The translations under genes were made by a program, and so were the position numbers. Shown piece after piece: positions 8,947-18,298 of a DNA stretch of 46,427 bases; positions within the stretch are counted from its first letter, which is position 1, and each line of letters begins with the position of its first letter. Source of the stretch: Candidatus Poribacteria bacterium (lineage in GTDB: Bacteria; Poribacteria; WGA-4E; WGA-3G); NCBI GenBank assembly GCA_028820635.1, contig JAPPIG010000096.1, forward strand, positions 1-46,427. The letters run 5' to 3'. The notes under the pieces are model-generated. The model had not been told where the DNA came from, ran no database searches, and was given only the letters and a program-made list of their open reading frames with translations.

Positions 8947-10545
8947 ATGCGATGGTTTGAAACCCGCGGACCAGTATACCCTGAGGACAACTACGTTGTC
9001 GCTCGCACAGAAGAACTTGTGGATTTTGTTGATCGGTTGGAAAAAGGGAGATACATAGTCCTCTTTGCACCACGCCAGACAGGTAAAACCACAATTTTCC
9101 GAAACGCGCTTGATGCACTTGAAGGCAAAGGGAATGGATATTTTCCAATACAACTAAATTTTGAGGGGTACGTAGACAGTAGTGCGGATGTTTTCTACAA
9201 TTCCTTCTGCAAAGAAATTTGTAAGAAAATCAGGGGCGTATTTCAAAAACGCGGAGAGAATCCTTATGATAGTTTCAACCAATTTTTGTCGAATACACAG
9301 ATAACCGATGCTATTTCAATGCGAGAGTTTTTTGAAACCCTCGGAAGTTTGTTGAAAAATCAGCGGTTTGTCATGATTATTGACGAATTTGATGCTATCC
9401 CACCACCTGCTTTACGAGGATTTCTGCATACACTTCGTCAAATTTATCTTTCTGAAAAAACTCGATGTCCACATAGTGTTGGCATTGTTGGTGTCAAGAG
9501 TATCACCCAACTAAATTATGATCGGTCTATCTCTCCTTTCAATATCCAAGACGAATTCAAATTGCCCAATTTCACACTTGAGCAAGTACAGGAACTTCTT
9601 TCACAATATACGGACGAAGTTGGACAACCCTTTGCCCCTGAAGTGATAGCATCTATCCACAAACAAACTGCTGGACAACCGGTACTTGTCAATCGTTTCG
9701 GACAGATACTTACCGAAGAAATGGATATTCCGAAAAGTGAACCGATTACAATGGAACACTTTTCAAAAGCACATATAAAACTCCTTCGTGAACGCAACAC
9801 CAACATTGCACATCTAACGACCAATATCCGAAGAGATCGGCGATTTGAAGCACTTCTCATGAAGATTGCTTCTTACGATGAAGGGGTGGAATTCACCTTG
9901 CACAATGAACTCATTAGTGAACTAACGACTTATGGCGTAATCGCCGAAGGTGCTGACGGAATGTGTGAAATTGTCAATCCAATTTACCACTATTGCATTA
10001 TGCAAGCATTCAAACCTGCTGTGAATGGATTAGAACAAAATTACTTACCTGAAGAGACCCATGACGGATTTAAGGATTATCTTACATCGGATGGATATAT
10101 ACAGATGGAGGCACTCCTTGGCAACTTCCGAGACTTCATTGCACGCGCAGGTTTCAAGATTCTACAAGTTCCAGAAACACCACAGGAATATGTAGGTCAA
10201 CATCTTCTCTTCGCTTATCTGAGTCAATTTGTGCAGATTATAGGTGGCACTATGTATCTTGAGGTTCAGACAGGGCGTGGTAGAATGGATATCCTAATTC
10301 TCCACAATCAGCGAAAATACATCGTTGAGACAAAAATATGGGGTGGAGATACTCGCTATCAGGCAGGCAAAGCGCAACTCGCTGCCTACGTCAAATCAGA
10401 AAAAGCAGTGGAGGGATATTATGTAGTATTTGATCACCGTAAGGCAGCAGAACCGCGGGTAGAAACTGAAACATTTGACGAGTTAACTATTCGGAGTTAC
10501 GTGATTCCTGTAATACAAGAACTTCCTTCATCGGTTCCGGCATAA
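8947..10545 (+). CDS. AAA-like ATPase fused to PD-(D/E)XK nuclease
   Basis: A 532-residue protein of a family common in uncultured and filamentous bacteria and of unproven function. The N-terminus holds a P-loop ATPase with Walker A APRQTGKTT (residues 41-49) and Walker B FVMIIDEFD (near 140), resembling the ORC/STAND-like AAA families. The C-terminal region has a PD-(D/E)XK-type core, RMDILIL followed by YIVETKIWGG, giving D...ExK. GGAGAGTAGACAG sits before the ATG. It stands alone between folK and sucC. Related proteins have been suggested to take part in DNA maintenance, mobile-element biology or defence. None of these is shown here. Confidence 0.75.
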   Translation: MRWFETRGPVYPEDNYVVARTEELVDFVDRLEKGRYIVLFAPRQTGKTTIFRNALDALEGKGNGYFPIQLNFEGYVDSSADVFYNSFCKEICKKIRGVFQKRGENPYDSFNQFLSNTQITDAISMREFFETLGSLLKNQRFVMIIDEFDAIPPPALRGFLHTLRQIYLSEKTRCPHSVGIVGVKSITQLNYDRSISPFNIQDEFKLPNFTLEQVQELLSQYTDEVGQPFAPEVIASIHKQTAGQPVLVNRFGQILTEEMDIPKSEPITMEHFSKAHIKLLRERNTNIAHLTTNIRRDRRFEALLMKIASYDEGVEFTLHNELISELTTYGVIAEGADGMCEIVNPIYHYCIMQAFKPAVNGLEQNYLPEETHDGFKDYLTSDGYIQMEALLGNFRDFIARAGFKILQVPETPQEYVGQHLLFAYLSQFVQIIGGTMYLEVQTGRGRMDILILHNQRKYIVETKIWGGDTRYQAGKAQLAAYVKSEKAVEGYYVVFDHRKAAEPRVETETFDELTIRSYVIPVIQELPSSVPA

Positions 10546-10559
10546 GCCATAATCAAAAC

Positions 10560-10588
10560 TTGTAATTATGAGTTAAACATGGTATAAT
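10560..10588 (+). promoter_or_regulatory. Promoter upstream of sucC
   Basis: TTGTAA (10560-10565), a 17-nt spacer and a perfect TATAAT (10583-10588) lie about 60 nt before the sucC ATG. Confidence 0.6.
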
Positions 10589-10650
10589 CTTTAAGCAATT
10601 TGACCTTAAAATAGACTGACAATCTACCTCATACAAACATAACATAAAAG

Positions 10651-11835
10651 ATGAATATACACGAATATCAAGCCAAAGAGATTTTAGAATCCTTCGGTGT
10701 TAACACACTCCCTGGCAAAGTTGCCGAAACACCTGAAGAAGCAGAAGCCATTGCAAAAACGATTAATTGTTCCAAATACGTTGTCAAAGCACAAATTCAC
10801 GCAGGTGGACGCGGAAAAGGTGGTGGTGTCAAACTTGCAAACTCCATCGCTGAAGTAAAACAACACGCTACAAATATGTTCGGCATGCAATTGGTAACAC
10901 CTCAGACCGGTCCTGAAGGAAAACTCGTCAGAAAAGTCCTTATTGTAGAAGCTGCCTCAATACAAAAAGAATTCTATCTTGCTATTTTACTTGACCGAGA
11001 AACATCACAACTTACTCTGATAGGTAGTGAAGAGGGCGGTGTCAATATAGAAGAAGTTGCAGCGCAAACACCTGAAAAGATTATTAAAACACAGATTCAT
11101 CCCGCCTTTGGGTTAACTGAATTTCAAGCGCGGGAGTTCGCATACAAATTGATTACAGACGCAACCTATCGGCAACTTATCCCCAACACCACCGAATTAA
11201 TTATATCGCTTTATAATGCGTTTATTGAATGCGATTGTTCACTGATAGAGATTAATCCGTTGACAATTGTAGGTGAGGATGATGATTTAGAGATCGTCGC
11301 TCTTGATTCTAAGGTCAACTTTGACGACAATTCCCTTTGGCGAAACCCTGATATTGCTGATATGCGTGATCCACACGAAGAAGACCCAAGCGAATTAGAG
11401 GCAAGTGAATCAGGATTGAGTTACATCCGTCTTGATGGCAATATTGGTTGTATGGTGAACGGCGCTGGATTGGCTATGGCGACGATGGACATTATCAAAC
11501 AGAAAGGTGGTGAACCGGCAAACTTTCTTGATGTCGGTGGAGGCGCATCTGTTGAAGCAGTCGCACACGCTTTCCGTCTTATCCTTGCTGATGAAAACGT
11601 GAAAGCTGTTCTTGTTAACATCTTCGGTGGTATCATGAAATGCGATACAATCGCTACGGGTATTGTAGAGGCAGCAAAGCAGGTCAAACTCAACGTCCCA
11701 CTTGTGGTGCGGTTAGAAGGGACAAACGTGGAACTCGGAAAACGAATTATTGCCGAATCTGACTTGAACCTTCAACTTGCAGAAGAGCTTTCTGAAGCAG
11801 CAGAACTTGTGGTAACCGCAGCAAACACAGTATAG
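10651..11835 (+). CDS. sucC: Succinyl-CoA ligase, beta subunit
   Basis: The ADP/GDP-forming beta subunit of the TCA-cycle enzyme that converts succinyl-CoA to succinate with nucleotide triphosphate formation. The 394 residues begin MNIHEYQAKEILESFGV and carry the ATP-grasp loop HAGGRGKGGGVKL (residues about 51-63), the EINPL metal-site motif, and the C-terminal NIFGGIMKCD and VRLEGTNVELGK signatures. Length is normal. The partner sucD is about 11 kb downstream at 22673 rather than adjacent, with many unrelated genes between. Confidence 0.97.
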   Translation: MNIHEYQAKEILESFGVNTLPGKVAETPEEAEAIAKTINCSKYVVKAQIHAGGRGKGGGVKLANSIAEVKQHATNMFGMQLVTPQTGPEGKLVRKVLIVEAASIQKEFYLAILLDRETSQLTLIGSEEGGVNIEEVAAQTPEKIIKTQIHPAFGLTEFQAREFAYKLITDATYRQLIPNTTELIISLYNAFIECDCSLIEINPLTIVGEDDDLEIVALDSKVNFDDNSLWRNPDIADMRDPHEEDPSELEASESGLSYIRLDGNIGCMVNGAGLAMATMDIIKQKGGEPANFLDVGGGASVEAVAHAFRLILADENVKAVLVNIFGGIMKCDTIATGIVEAAKQVKLNVPLVVRLEGTNVELGKRIIAESDLNLQLAEELSEAAELVVTAANTV

Positions 11836-11842
11836 AGGTATT

Positions 11843-12817
11843 TTGAACGAGCGAAGTGAAAAACAAGCCGCATCTAACGAGATAATCTTACCACATCAAC
11901 AATTTGACATTGTGGCAAAAGACCCATTTTATACCTTTCCGGAGGATATGCTCCAATTTCTAATGGGTGGGGATGATTTTGAGTTTATTGAGCATGTTGA
12001 CAGCAATTTAACCACTGTTGAAGTGCGGCACATGGACATCCTGATAAAGGTGCTACGGGATGAAAAACCTGTTTTAGTACATTGTGAAATCCAGACAGAT
12101 GATAGTACACATCCAAACATGGTTCAACGTAATATTGGGTATATCGGTAGATGTTATGAAAAGTATGGGTTGCCAATCTATTCATTCGTACTTTATTTAC
12201 GGTCTACTGCAGGAATGAGAGACCCGGGCGGGTATTTCCAAGATGTACCAGGACACCGTTTCATTGTTGAATACCAAGTAATTCGGTTAAATAAAATTGA
12301 TGGCGAGGCAATCCTGCAGGCACAGCAACCGGGTTTGATGCCGTTTACACCGTTGATGAAACCACCTGTCAATATGTCAAGCGTTGAGTGGACGACACAT
12401 TGTGTGGAAGTAACGCAGTCGCTGTCCGTGGATACAGCGGCACGGAATAATTTACTGGTAGAACTATGGGTAATGAGTGGCTTAAGGCATGAACGTCAGG
12501 ACCTATTAACAATATTATCGGAGGACATTGTGAAAGAATCATCAGTATATGAAATGATTATTGAACGTGGTATGGAACGCGGTATTGAGCAGGGCATTGA
12601 GCAAGGTAAGCAGCTAGGGGCAAAAACAAAAACTATTGAATTTATCACGGATCTACTTGATAAGCGTTTTGAGATGAGTACTGCCCAAATCTTAACACCT
12701 TTGCTTCAACCGATTGACGATTTAGAACAGCTCAAACAGTTGTTTCATGAAGCATTAGAAGTAGAGCATTTAGAAGATTTTATCAGGTCAGCGCAAACGG
12801 CTCAAAATGGAGCATAG
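11843..12817 (+). CDS. Rpn-like PD-(D/E)XK nuclease family protein
   Basis: A 324-residue protein resembling the Rpn (recombination-promoting nuclease, transposase_31-like) group. The putative catalytic core is MDILIKV followed by PVLVHCEIQTD (residues about 55-80), giving a D...ExQ arrangement as in Rpn proteins. The C-terminal half has a repetitive charged ERGIEQGIEQGKQ stretch (near residue 250) typical of this family's tail. The start is TTG at 11843, eight bases after the sucC stop and behind AGAGG. Such genes are often multicopy and mobile. Activity on DNA is inferred from family only. Confidence 0.7.
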   Translation: MNERSEKQAASNEIILPHQQFDIVAKDPFYTFPEDMLQFLMGGDDFEFIEHVDSNLTTVEVRHMDILIKVLRDEKPVLVHCEIQTDDSTHPNMVQRNIGYIGRCYEKYGLPIYSFVLYLRSTAGMRDPGGYFQDVPGHRFIVEYQVIRLNKIDGEAILQAQQPGLMPFTPLMKPPVNMSSVEWTTHCVEVTQSLSVDTAARNNLLVELWVMSGLRHERQDLLTILSEDIVKESSVYEMIIERGMERGIEQGIEQGKQLGAKTKTIEFITDLLDKRFEMSTAQILTPLLQPIDDLEQLKQLFHEALEVEHLEDFIRSAQTAQNGA

Positions 12818-12884
12818 TGGGTATTTAAAGAATCGCTAAATGAGTTATTAGCGGTATAAAGTATATTGTATAGAAAAGAGAAAA

Positions 12885-14075
12885 ATGGTAAAACTTGAGT
12901 TAGCAGATATAGACGTTTCGGGAAAACGGGTTTTGGTTCGTGTGGACTTTAATGTTCCCATCAAAGAAGGGAAAATCACGGATGAAACCCGTATCACTGC
13001 TGCTTTACCTACTCTTTTAGACCTTATTCATCGGAACGCGAAAATCATCCTTGTTACACACTTAGGCAGACCAACAGTCGGATCATCCACAGATCGCGAG
13101 GAACTTTCTACTGCGCCAATTGCTATTGCACTTAGTCAAAAACTGGGAAAACGTGTCGCACATGTCAACGATTGTATCGGTGAAGATGTTCAAAATGCAG
13201 TTGAGTCGTTGGAAAATGGCGAAATCCTGCTCCTTGAGAACGTTCGGTTTTATGCTGAAGAAACAGATAACGATCCTGAGTTTGCAAAGCAACTCGCCTC
13301 TCTCGCAGATGTCTATGTTAACGATGCTTTCGGCACTGCACACCGTGCGCATGCCTCAACAGAAGGCGTAACATGCTACTTAACAACGTGTGCCGCAGGT
13401 TTACTCATGGCACGCGAGATTCATTATCTGAGCATGAGTCTTGAAAATCCTGAACGTCCTTATGTTGCGATTTTGGGTGGAGCAAAGATATCGGATAAAA
13501 TCACACTGATTGAAAATCTATTAGGAAAAGTTGACAATCTGCTTATCGGTGGTGGTATGGCGTATACGTTTCTTGCTGCGATGGGTGTTTCTATCGGCAA
13601 TTCGCTTGTTGAAACCGAAAAACTTGACGTAGCAGCATCACTTATTAAGAAAGAAGGTTTTTCGGATACCGTTCTCCTACCCGCTGACCATGTGATTGGG
13701 CGAGAGTTTGACGCTGAAACCGAATCCCAGATTGTTGATGAAGTAGCAATCCCTGACGGTTGGCAAGGTTTAGACATCGGTCCTAAGACTGTTGCAGCAT
13801 TCGGTGAACGGATCGCTTCTGCCAAAACGGTGGTATGGAATGGTCCTTTAGGTGTCTATGAGTTTGAAAAGTTTGCTGAAGGCACAATCACGGTTGCTCA
13901 GCAGATTGCCGCCTCCGAAGCGGTAAGTATTATCGGTGGTGGGGATTGCGTCGCAGCGATACAACAAGCAGGCGTATCTGATAGAATTACACACGTTTCC
14001 ACTGGTGGCGGTGCATCATTGGAGTTTTTAGAAGGTAAACCATTGCCGGGAATTACGGCATTAACTGACAAATAA
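12885..14075 (+). CDS. pgk: Phosphoglycerate kinase
   Basis: Glycolytic and gluconeogenic enzyme interconverting 1,3-bisphosphoglycerate and 3-phosphoglycerate with ATP. The 396 residues contain the N-terminal signature [25 protein letters not shown], the hinge region GGAKISDKI, and the C-terminal nucleotide-binding motifs [13 protein letters not shown] and GGGDCVAAI. Length is standard. AGAAAAGAGAAAA precedes the ATG. It precedes proS by 18 bp. Confidence 0.98.
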   Translation: MVKLELADIDVSGKRVLVRVDFNVPIKEGKITDETRITAALPTLLDLIHRNAKIILVTHLGRPTVGSSTDREELSTAPIAIALSQKLGKRVAHVNDCIGEDVQNAVESLENGEILLLENVRFYAEETDNDPEFAKQLASLADVYVNDAFGTAHRAHASTEGVTCYLTTCAAGLLMAREIHYLSMSLENPERPYVAILGGAKISDKITLIENLLGKVDNLLIGGGMAYTFLAAMGVSIGNSLVETEKLDVAASLIKKEGFSDTVLLPADHVIGREFDAETESQIVDEVAIPDGWQGLDIGPKTVAAFGERIASAKTVVWNGPLGVYEFEKFAEGTITVAQQIAASEAVSIIGGGDCVAAIQQAGVSDRITHVSTGGGASLEFLEGKPLPGITALTDK

Positions 14076-14093
14076 CCAAAGCGAAACTAAATT

Positions 14094-15530
14094 ATGTTTG
14101 ATAAAATTACACCTCGTAGTGAAGACTATTCAAAATGGTATACACAGGTCATCCGTCAAGCAGAGATGGCAGATTACACGCCCGTGCGCGGATGTATGGT
14201 CGTGCGTCCTTACGGCTATGCACTCTGGGAAAACGTTAAGGAACAACTGGATATCCGCTTCAAAGCGACAGGACACCAAAACGCTGCCTTTCCGCTTTTT
14301 ATTCCGATGAGTTTCATTGAGAAAGAAGCGGAACACGTTGAAGGTTTCAAACCTGAACTCGCTATTGTTACCCACGGTGGTGGTAAAAAGTTGGAAGAGC
14401 CGCTCGTTGTGCGTCCGACATCCGAAACCATCATCGGCTATATGTATAGCCAGTGGATTCAATCTTACCGAGACCTACCCGTGCTTATCAATCAGTGGGC
14501 AAACGTGGTGCGATGGGAGTTGCGTCCCCGCCTTTTTCTCCGAACGACGGAGTTTTTCTGGCAAGAGGGACATACTGCACACGCAACGCATGAGGAGGCA
14601 ATGGAGGAGACACTCCGCATCCTTGACATTTACACCGATTTTGCAGTCAATGAAGCGGCAATACCGGTCATTCCTGGTCGTAAGAGTGATAGTGAGAAGT
14701 TTCCCGGTGCCTTAACCTCCTACACAATTGAAGCAATGATGGGCGATAAACGTGCACTCCAAGCAGGCACCTCACACGACCTCGGACAAAACTTTGCCAA
14801 AGTCTTTGATATACAATATCTCGACGCAAACCAGAAACAACAGCACTGCTGGACAACCAGTTGGGGGGTTAGCACCCGAATGATTGGCGCGATCATCATG
14901 GCACACGGGGACGACCAAGGCTTAGTCCTGCCGCCACGACTTGCCCCTACGCAACTTGTTATCGTGCCGATTGTTCCAAAAAACAACGATGCGGCAAAAC
15001 AGGTTGTCTCGAAAACCGTTGACGCTATCTGTGAAACCTTAGGTGACATCCGCTACCATGTTGATGACAGATATGAGTATTCACCCGGTTGGCGATTCAA
15101 CGAATGGGAACTCAAAGGTGCGCCTTTGCGTATAGAGATCGGTCCCCGCGATATTGAAAACGAACAAGTCGTCTTTGCCAGACGAGATATTCCCGGTAAA
15201 GAAGGCAAAACCTTTGTCCCAATTGCCAACGTGGCAGAGACAGCAACGCAGCTGCTTGACACAATTCAGGCGGATATGCTCAAACGCGCCACAGAATTCC
15301 GAGATGCAAACACCTCTGAAGCAGAAAATTACGACTCATTCAAGGAGATTGTTGAAAACGGATTTGCACGCGCATGGTGGTGCGGAAACGCTGAATGTGA
15401 AGATAAGGTCAAAGAAGAGACACAGGCGACTATCCGATGTATCCCGATGGTACAACCTGATTCCGATGGGGCGTGTATTGTCTGCGGCATGCAAGCAAAA
15501 GAGATTACAATTTTTGCACGCGCATACTAA
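14094..15530 (+). CDS. proS: Prolyl-tRNA synthetase, short type
   Basis: Class II aminoacyl-tRNA synthetase charging proline tRNA. At 478 residues and without an editing insertion it belongs to the archaeal/eukaryote-like ProS group found in some bacteria. Motif 1 and 2 regions are visible as VRGCMVVRPYG, RPTSETIIG and RWELRPRLFLRTTEFFWQEGHTAH. Motif 3 is not sharply marked by eye. The C-terminal domain ends with a cysteine-containing segment (CGNAECEDKVK and CIVCGMQAKE) and AY, typical of this type. It follows pgk closely and a tRNA-Pro gene lies 12.5 kb upstream. Confidence 0.97.
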   Translation: MFDKITPRSEDYSKWYTQVIRQAEMADYTPVRGCMVVRPYGYALWENVKEQLDIRFKATGHQNAAFPLFIPMSFIEKEAEHVEGFKPELAIVTHGGGKKLEEPLVVRPTSETIIGYMYSQWIQSYRDLPVLINQWANVVRWELRPRLFLRTTEFFWQEGHTAHATHEEAMEETLRILDIYTDFAVNEAAIPVIPGRKSDSEKFPGALTSYTIEAMMGDKRALQAGTSHDLGQNFAKVFDIQYLDANQKQQHCWTTSWGVSTRMIGAIIMAHGDDQGLVLPPRLAPTQLVIVPIVPKNNDAAKQVVSKTVDAICETLGDIRYHVDDRYEYSPGWRFNEWELKGAPLRIEIGPRDIENEQVVFARRDIPGKEGKTFVPIANVAETATQLLDTIQADMLKRATEFRDANTSEAENYDSFKEIVENGFARAWWCGNAECEDKVKEETQATIRCIPMVQPDSDGACIVCGMQAKEITIFARAY

Positions 15531-15558
15531 AGTTATTTATTTTATTTGGAGAATACAA

Positions 15559-15783
15559 ATGCCTGTAAATTGGAGAGACCACATTGTTAGCACGCCAGAG
15601 GTATTACGAGGTAAACCACGTATAAAAGGCACGAGGATTCCTGTAAGTCTTATTCTTGGTTACTTTGCTGCGGGGTGGACCACAGACGAAATCATTGCTG
15701 AATTTCCCGATCTCAAAAAAACGCAGATTCATGCTTGCCTTGATTATGCACGCGACTTAGCAGAATTTGAGGAAGTTGCATAA
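15559..15783 (+). CDS. DUF433 antitoxin-like protein
   Basis: A 74-residue protein with the DUF433 core, TPEVLRGKPRIKGTRIPVSL and GWTTDEIIAEFPDLKKTQI, a small winged-helix-type DNA-binding fold commonly found as the antitoxin next to a DUF5615 PIN-like toxin. TTTGGAG precedes the ATG at 15559. Its TAA overlaps the ATG of the expected toxin (TAATG), but that toxin is broken at once. A second, truncated copy of the C-terminus is at 17475. The antitoxin seems to have survived alone. Confidence 0.85.
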   Translation: MPVNWRDHIVSTPEVLRGKPRIKGTRIPVSLILGYFAAGWTTDEIIAEFPDLKKTQIHACLDYARDLAEFEEVA

Positions 15784-15830
15784 TGGGATTGCGGTGATTT
15801 GCCGATCAGTGTGTTCCAAACTTACGTTAT
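15783..15830 (+). pseudogene. DUF5615 toxin remnant (copy 1)
   Basis: Starting in the overlap with the antitoxin stop, the reading is MGLR-stop-FADQCVP. The fifth codon is TGA where the second copy at 17532 has TTG. Similarity ends within about 15 codons and the remainder of the toxin gene is missing. The sequence up to 15898 contains AT-rich spacer and the hairpin-like CTAAACTCCGCTTAG. Confidence 0.75.
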
Positions 15831-15898
15831 TTGCATTTATTATTTTGTTATGCTAAACTCCGCTTAGTACAAGTCAAACCTCCAAACAGGAAAAAGTC

Positions 15899-16273
15899 AT
15901 GGCAGACGCTAACAAAGATGAAATTCTTAGCATTCTAAAAAAATCTACCGATCATAAAGACGAAACTGACAGAGCGTTAGTTAGAATTGAGTCGCGCCTT
16001 GAAGATCGGATTATAGAAGTAAAAACTGATCTCAAAAGCGACATTATGCAAGTCAGAGCAGACCTTTTGCAAGTCAAAACAGACCTTGAAAAAAACAACC
16101 AACAAATCAAAACAGACCTTGAAAAAAATATCAGTGAAGTTAAAACAGACCTAAAAGATGACATTAAAGAGATAAGAAACACCTTGCGGACAATGACTAA
16201 TCTCATTATAACTTGTGGCGTTGGAATTCTTGCTGTAATTGTCACTTTAATTCTGAACACAATTTTGAAATAA
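15899..16273 (+). CDS. Coiled-coil protein with C-terminal membrane anchor
   Basis: A 124-residue protein not recognised as a named family. Residues 20-95 are strongly charged with a recurring unit of the type VKTDLEKN/IKTDLEKN about every 11-14 residues, which predicts a coiled coil. A single hydrophobic segment near the end (LIITCGVGILAVIVTLIL) would anchor it in the membrane with the coiled coil in the cytoplasm. AGGAAAAAGTC precedes the ATG. It resembles the loosely defined coiled-coil/TM proteins sometimes linked to DUF1640. Confidence 0.6.
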   Translation: MADANKDEILSILKKSTDHKDETDRALVRIESRLEDRIIEVKTDLKSDIMQVRADLLQVKTDLEKNNQQIKTDLEKNISEVKTDLKDDIKEIRNTLRTMTNLIITCGVGILAVIVTLILNTILK

Positions 16274-16292
16274 TAGAAACAGGAGATTAAAG

Positions 16293-16580
16293 ATGTCAGA
16301 AAAAGCACCAGGATTGGAAGAATATTCCCCATCTCGTTTAGAATGGTTTGCAGTTTTTCTCAATTCCTTTATTCATTACACAAGCACGCAAATTGATACA
16401 GTATTTATTCCTGAAAATGATGGTAAGACTATCCTTTTACACATGCGGTATGGGAAAGATATAAATGCACACGTTTTGGAAAAACATACGGAGAGAACGA
16501 AGACTTATGCTCAAGACATGGCAAAACGATACGGTTGGGATTCATGGATTGAGATAAATGTGAGTCAAGAACATTATTAG
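16293..16580 (+). CDS. Hypothetical protein, 95 residues
   Basis: No family recognised. The protein is soluble with mixed alpha/beta character and has no cysteine or obvious motif. An AGGAGATTAAAG ribosome-binding site precedes the ATG, and it lies 19 bp after the coiled-coil/membrane-anchor gene, so the two may be cotranscribed and act together. Confidence 0.6.
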   Translation: MSEKAPGLEEYSPSRLEWFAVFLNSFIHYTSTQIDTVFIPENDGKTILLHMRYGKDINAHVLEKHTERTKTYAQDMAKRYGWDSWIEINVSQEHY

Positions 16581-16684
16581 GAACGTGAGGGCAGCGGTAA
16601 GTATGTCAACAGTATGAAGATTGTCTTATAGAGATAAAAAAATAAAGGTTTTCAATTCGAAAAATTCAATAAGGAGATGAGTTT

Positions 16685-17458
16685 ATGTTTTCCCGTTTGT
16701 TTGCAGGTTGCTGTATTTTGACCCTCGTTATGAGCGTAATGGCTGTCCAAGCTGCTGGAATTGCCGTTGTTGATTTTGCTGACGAATGGACAAAGGTTGA
16801 TGCATTGCGTCAGACACTGGATGAATTCAAAGTCGATTATGACGATCTAACTGATGCGCTTGAAGATGGGCAACTACCTCTTAAAGCAGAGAACAAAATT
16901 TTCTTAATCGGTAGTATGACAACCAACAGTGCTGTACTCCACCAAAACCTTGATAAGAATGCAAAAGCGATTCAAGATTTCGTAAAAAATGGTGGGGTCG
17001 TCTGGGAACCGACCCAAGCGGATCAGAACGAAGCGAAGGTAGATTGGTTACCCCCTGAATTGAATTGTGTTCGGAGTGACCGTGATAGCCCAGATTTTGA
17101 AATACTGGTAGCGGACCATCCACTCTTTAACAAACCAAACCGTATGGACGAGAAAGCGTTTAAAGACTGGGGACATCAAGGTTGGCCTACTGTTTGGGAA
17201 GTTATCGCTTCTCAAAAAGGATTTGATGTGTTGATGGAAAGTTTGGGACAACCTGTCATCATGGAAGCAGAATACGGAAAAGGTAAGTTCCTGATGATGG
17301 CAATTGCACCCGATAAATATTATATCGCAGGGAACGATGACAATACGAAAAAAATGGCAAAACTTTTCATGGAGAATTTGCTGAGCTATGTTGAAGAATA
17401 TGCTGCTGTTGAAGCGGATGGTAAGCTCACAACGAAGTGGGCGAATTTGAAAAGGTGA
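16685..17458 (+). CDS. Secreted GATase1-like protein with C-terminal tag
   Basis: A 257-residue exported protein. Residues 1-24 form a signal peptide ending near VQAAG. The mature part resembles the class I glutamine-amidotransferase-like (ThuA/DUF4350-type) fold: KIFLIGSM, IQDFVKNGGVVWEP, ADHPLFNKPN and EYGKGKFLMMAIAPDKYY. No catalytic Cys in a nucleophile elbow is seen, so it is probably a binding or structural member. The C-terminus DGKLTTKWANLKR matches the tag at the end of the LamG protein (22254) and of a decayed fragment (44625). AAGGAGATGAGTTT precedes the ATG. Confidence 0.65.
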   Translation: MFSRLFAGCCILTLVMSVMAVQAAGIAVVDFADEWTKVDALRQTLDEFKVDYDDLTDALEDGQLPLKAENKIFLIGSMTTNSAVLHQNLDKNAKAIQDFVKNGGVVWEPTQADQNEAKVDWLPPELNCVRSDRDSPDFEILVADHPLFNKPNRMDEKAFKDWGHQGWPTVWEVIASQKGFDVLMESLGQPVIMEAEYGKGKFLMMAIAPDKYYIAGNDDNTKKMAKLFMENLLSYVEEYAAVEADGKLTTKWANLKR

Positions 17459-17460
17459 TA

Positions 17461-17640
17461 CTGATTGGAAAGCACATTTATGTTTGCCTTGATTAGGCAC
17501 GCGACTTAGCAGAATTTGAGAAAGTGGCATAATGGGATTGCGGTTGTTTGCCGATCAGTGTATTCCAACTGTTGTTAAATTTCTGTCCCAATTGGCGTGT
17601 TTAATCTTCGCTCCGGGGAATGTCATTAAGACATTGGGCG
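17461..17640 (+). pseudogene. Decayed DUF433/DUF5615 pair (copy 2)
   Basis: From about 17475 the sequence repeats, at high identity over about 95 bp, the end of the antitoxin at 15726 and the start of the toxin. The antitoxin part is only the C-terminus and has an internal TAG (CLD-stop-ARDLAEFEKVA). The toxin ATG at 17532 begins MGLRLFADQCIPTVVKFLSQ and then loses similarity. An open frame continues to 17747 but runs through palindromic repeats, so I do not call it a gene. Confidence 0.75.
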
Positions 17641-17720
17641 CATTGATTTGGCGGAGCGATATGTTTATAGAAAAAGTTTGTCCTTTCTTCCGCTCCAGCG
17701 GAGCGGTATATAGTGAATCG
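17600..17720. repeat. Palindromic repeat cluster
   Basis: Contains GGAGCGATATGTTTATAGAAAA (17653-17674), a member of the family also found at 22354-22514, and the palindrome CCGCTCC-AGC-GGAGCGG (17690-17706). It sits where the second DUF5615 toxin copy is truncated. Confidence 0.65.
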
Positions 17721-17743
17721 AACAATGGAAAAAGGAGTGCAAA

Positions 17744-18202
17744 ATGAAACAACTCTTAGCGATATCTATCATTGTATTTATCTTTGTAGGCAATGCCTAC
17801 GCACCCGATGTTCAGAAATTCAAGGTTTATGTAGGAATTAAAAGGGATGTCCCAGATGAAGAAAAAACCGAAAAAGATATTGTTGAAACACACCTAAAAC
17901 GGGAATTACGCGCTTTAGGCGATGTTAAGATTGTTAATTTTGAGGATGATTGGCAATTTCGTATTACCGTCGGTGCTTTGGGACATGAAAATAAAGATGG
18001 TAGTAAAAGAACCACATTGTCAATAGCTTATGCTTTTGAAAGGAGAGTACCTAAATCTTATTTCAAAAGTTACAACTTCATTGATCCACCCGTTTATTCT
18101 GGTAATATTGGAATGGCTAATTGGTCTCGCGACAATTTACCTGCATTGTGTATACTTATTGCGGGTACTTTCGATAAAAACATCCTAAATCTTTACCGAT
18201 AA
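17744..18202 (+). CDS. Secreted hypothetical protein
   Basis: A 152-residue protein with a clear signal peptide (MKQLLAISIIVFIFVGNAYA, cleavage after residue 20). The mature part has KFKVYVGIKRDVPDEEKTE, then an alternating strand-like pattern ending in ILIAGTFDKNILNLYR. No family is recognised. It could be a small periplasmic beta-rich domain. AAGGAGTGC precedes the ATG. The neighbours are accessory genes of unrelated kinds. Confidence 0.6.
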   Translation: MKQLLAISIIVFIFVGNAYAPDVQKFKVYVGIKRDVPDEEKTEKDIVETHLKRELRALGDVKIVNFEDDWQFRITVGALGHENKDGSKRTTLSIAYAFERRVPKSYFKSYNFIDPPVYSGNIGMANWSRDNLPALCILIAGTFDKNILNLYR

Positions 18203-18250
18203 TCAAGGTAATCCGTGTAGCAATACCTCAAAATCCTAAACTCTAATCGT

Positions 18251-18282
18251 CCTGCGCGGAGACGTTTACCCGCGCACTAACA
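18251..18282. repeat. GCGCGG hairpin element, copy 1
   Basis: TGCGCGG...CCGCGCA stem with a short loop, followed by CTAACAA. A second copy of the same unit is at 18697-18729. Each copy lies just upstream of one of two consecutive small genes. Confidence 0.6.
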
Positions 18283-18298
18283 AAGGAGATAAAAAACT

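Noticed and set aside
15154..15558. Upstream extension of the DUF433 frame
   Set aside because: It runs inside proS in another frame. Only the part from 15559 has the family signature and a ribosome-binding site.
17532..17747. A 71-residue open frame starting like DUF5615
   Set aside because: Similarity stops after about 20 residues and the rest is palindromic repeats, so it is a truncated toxin.
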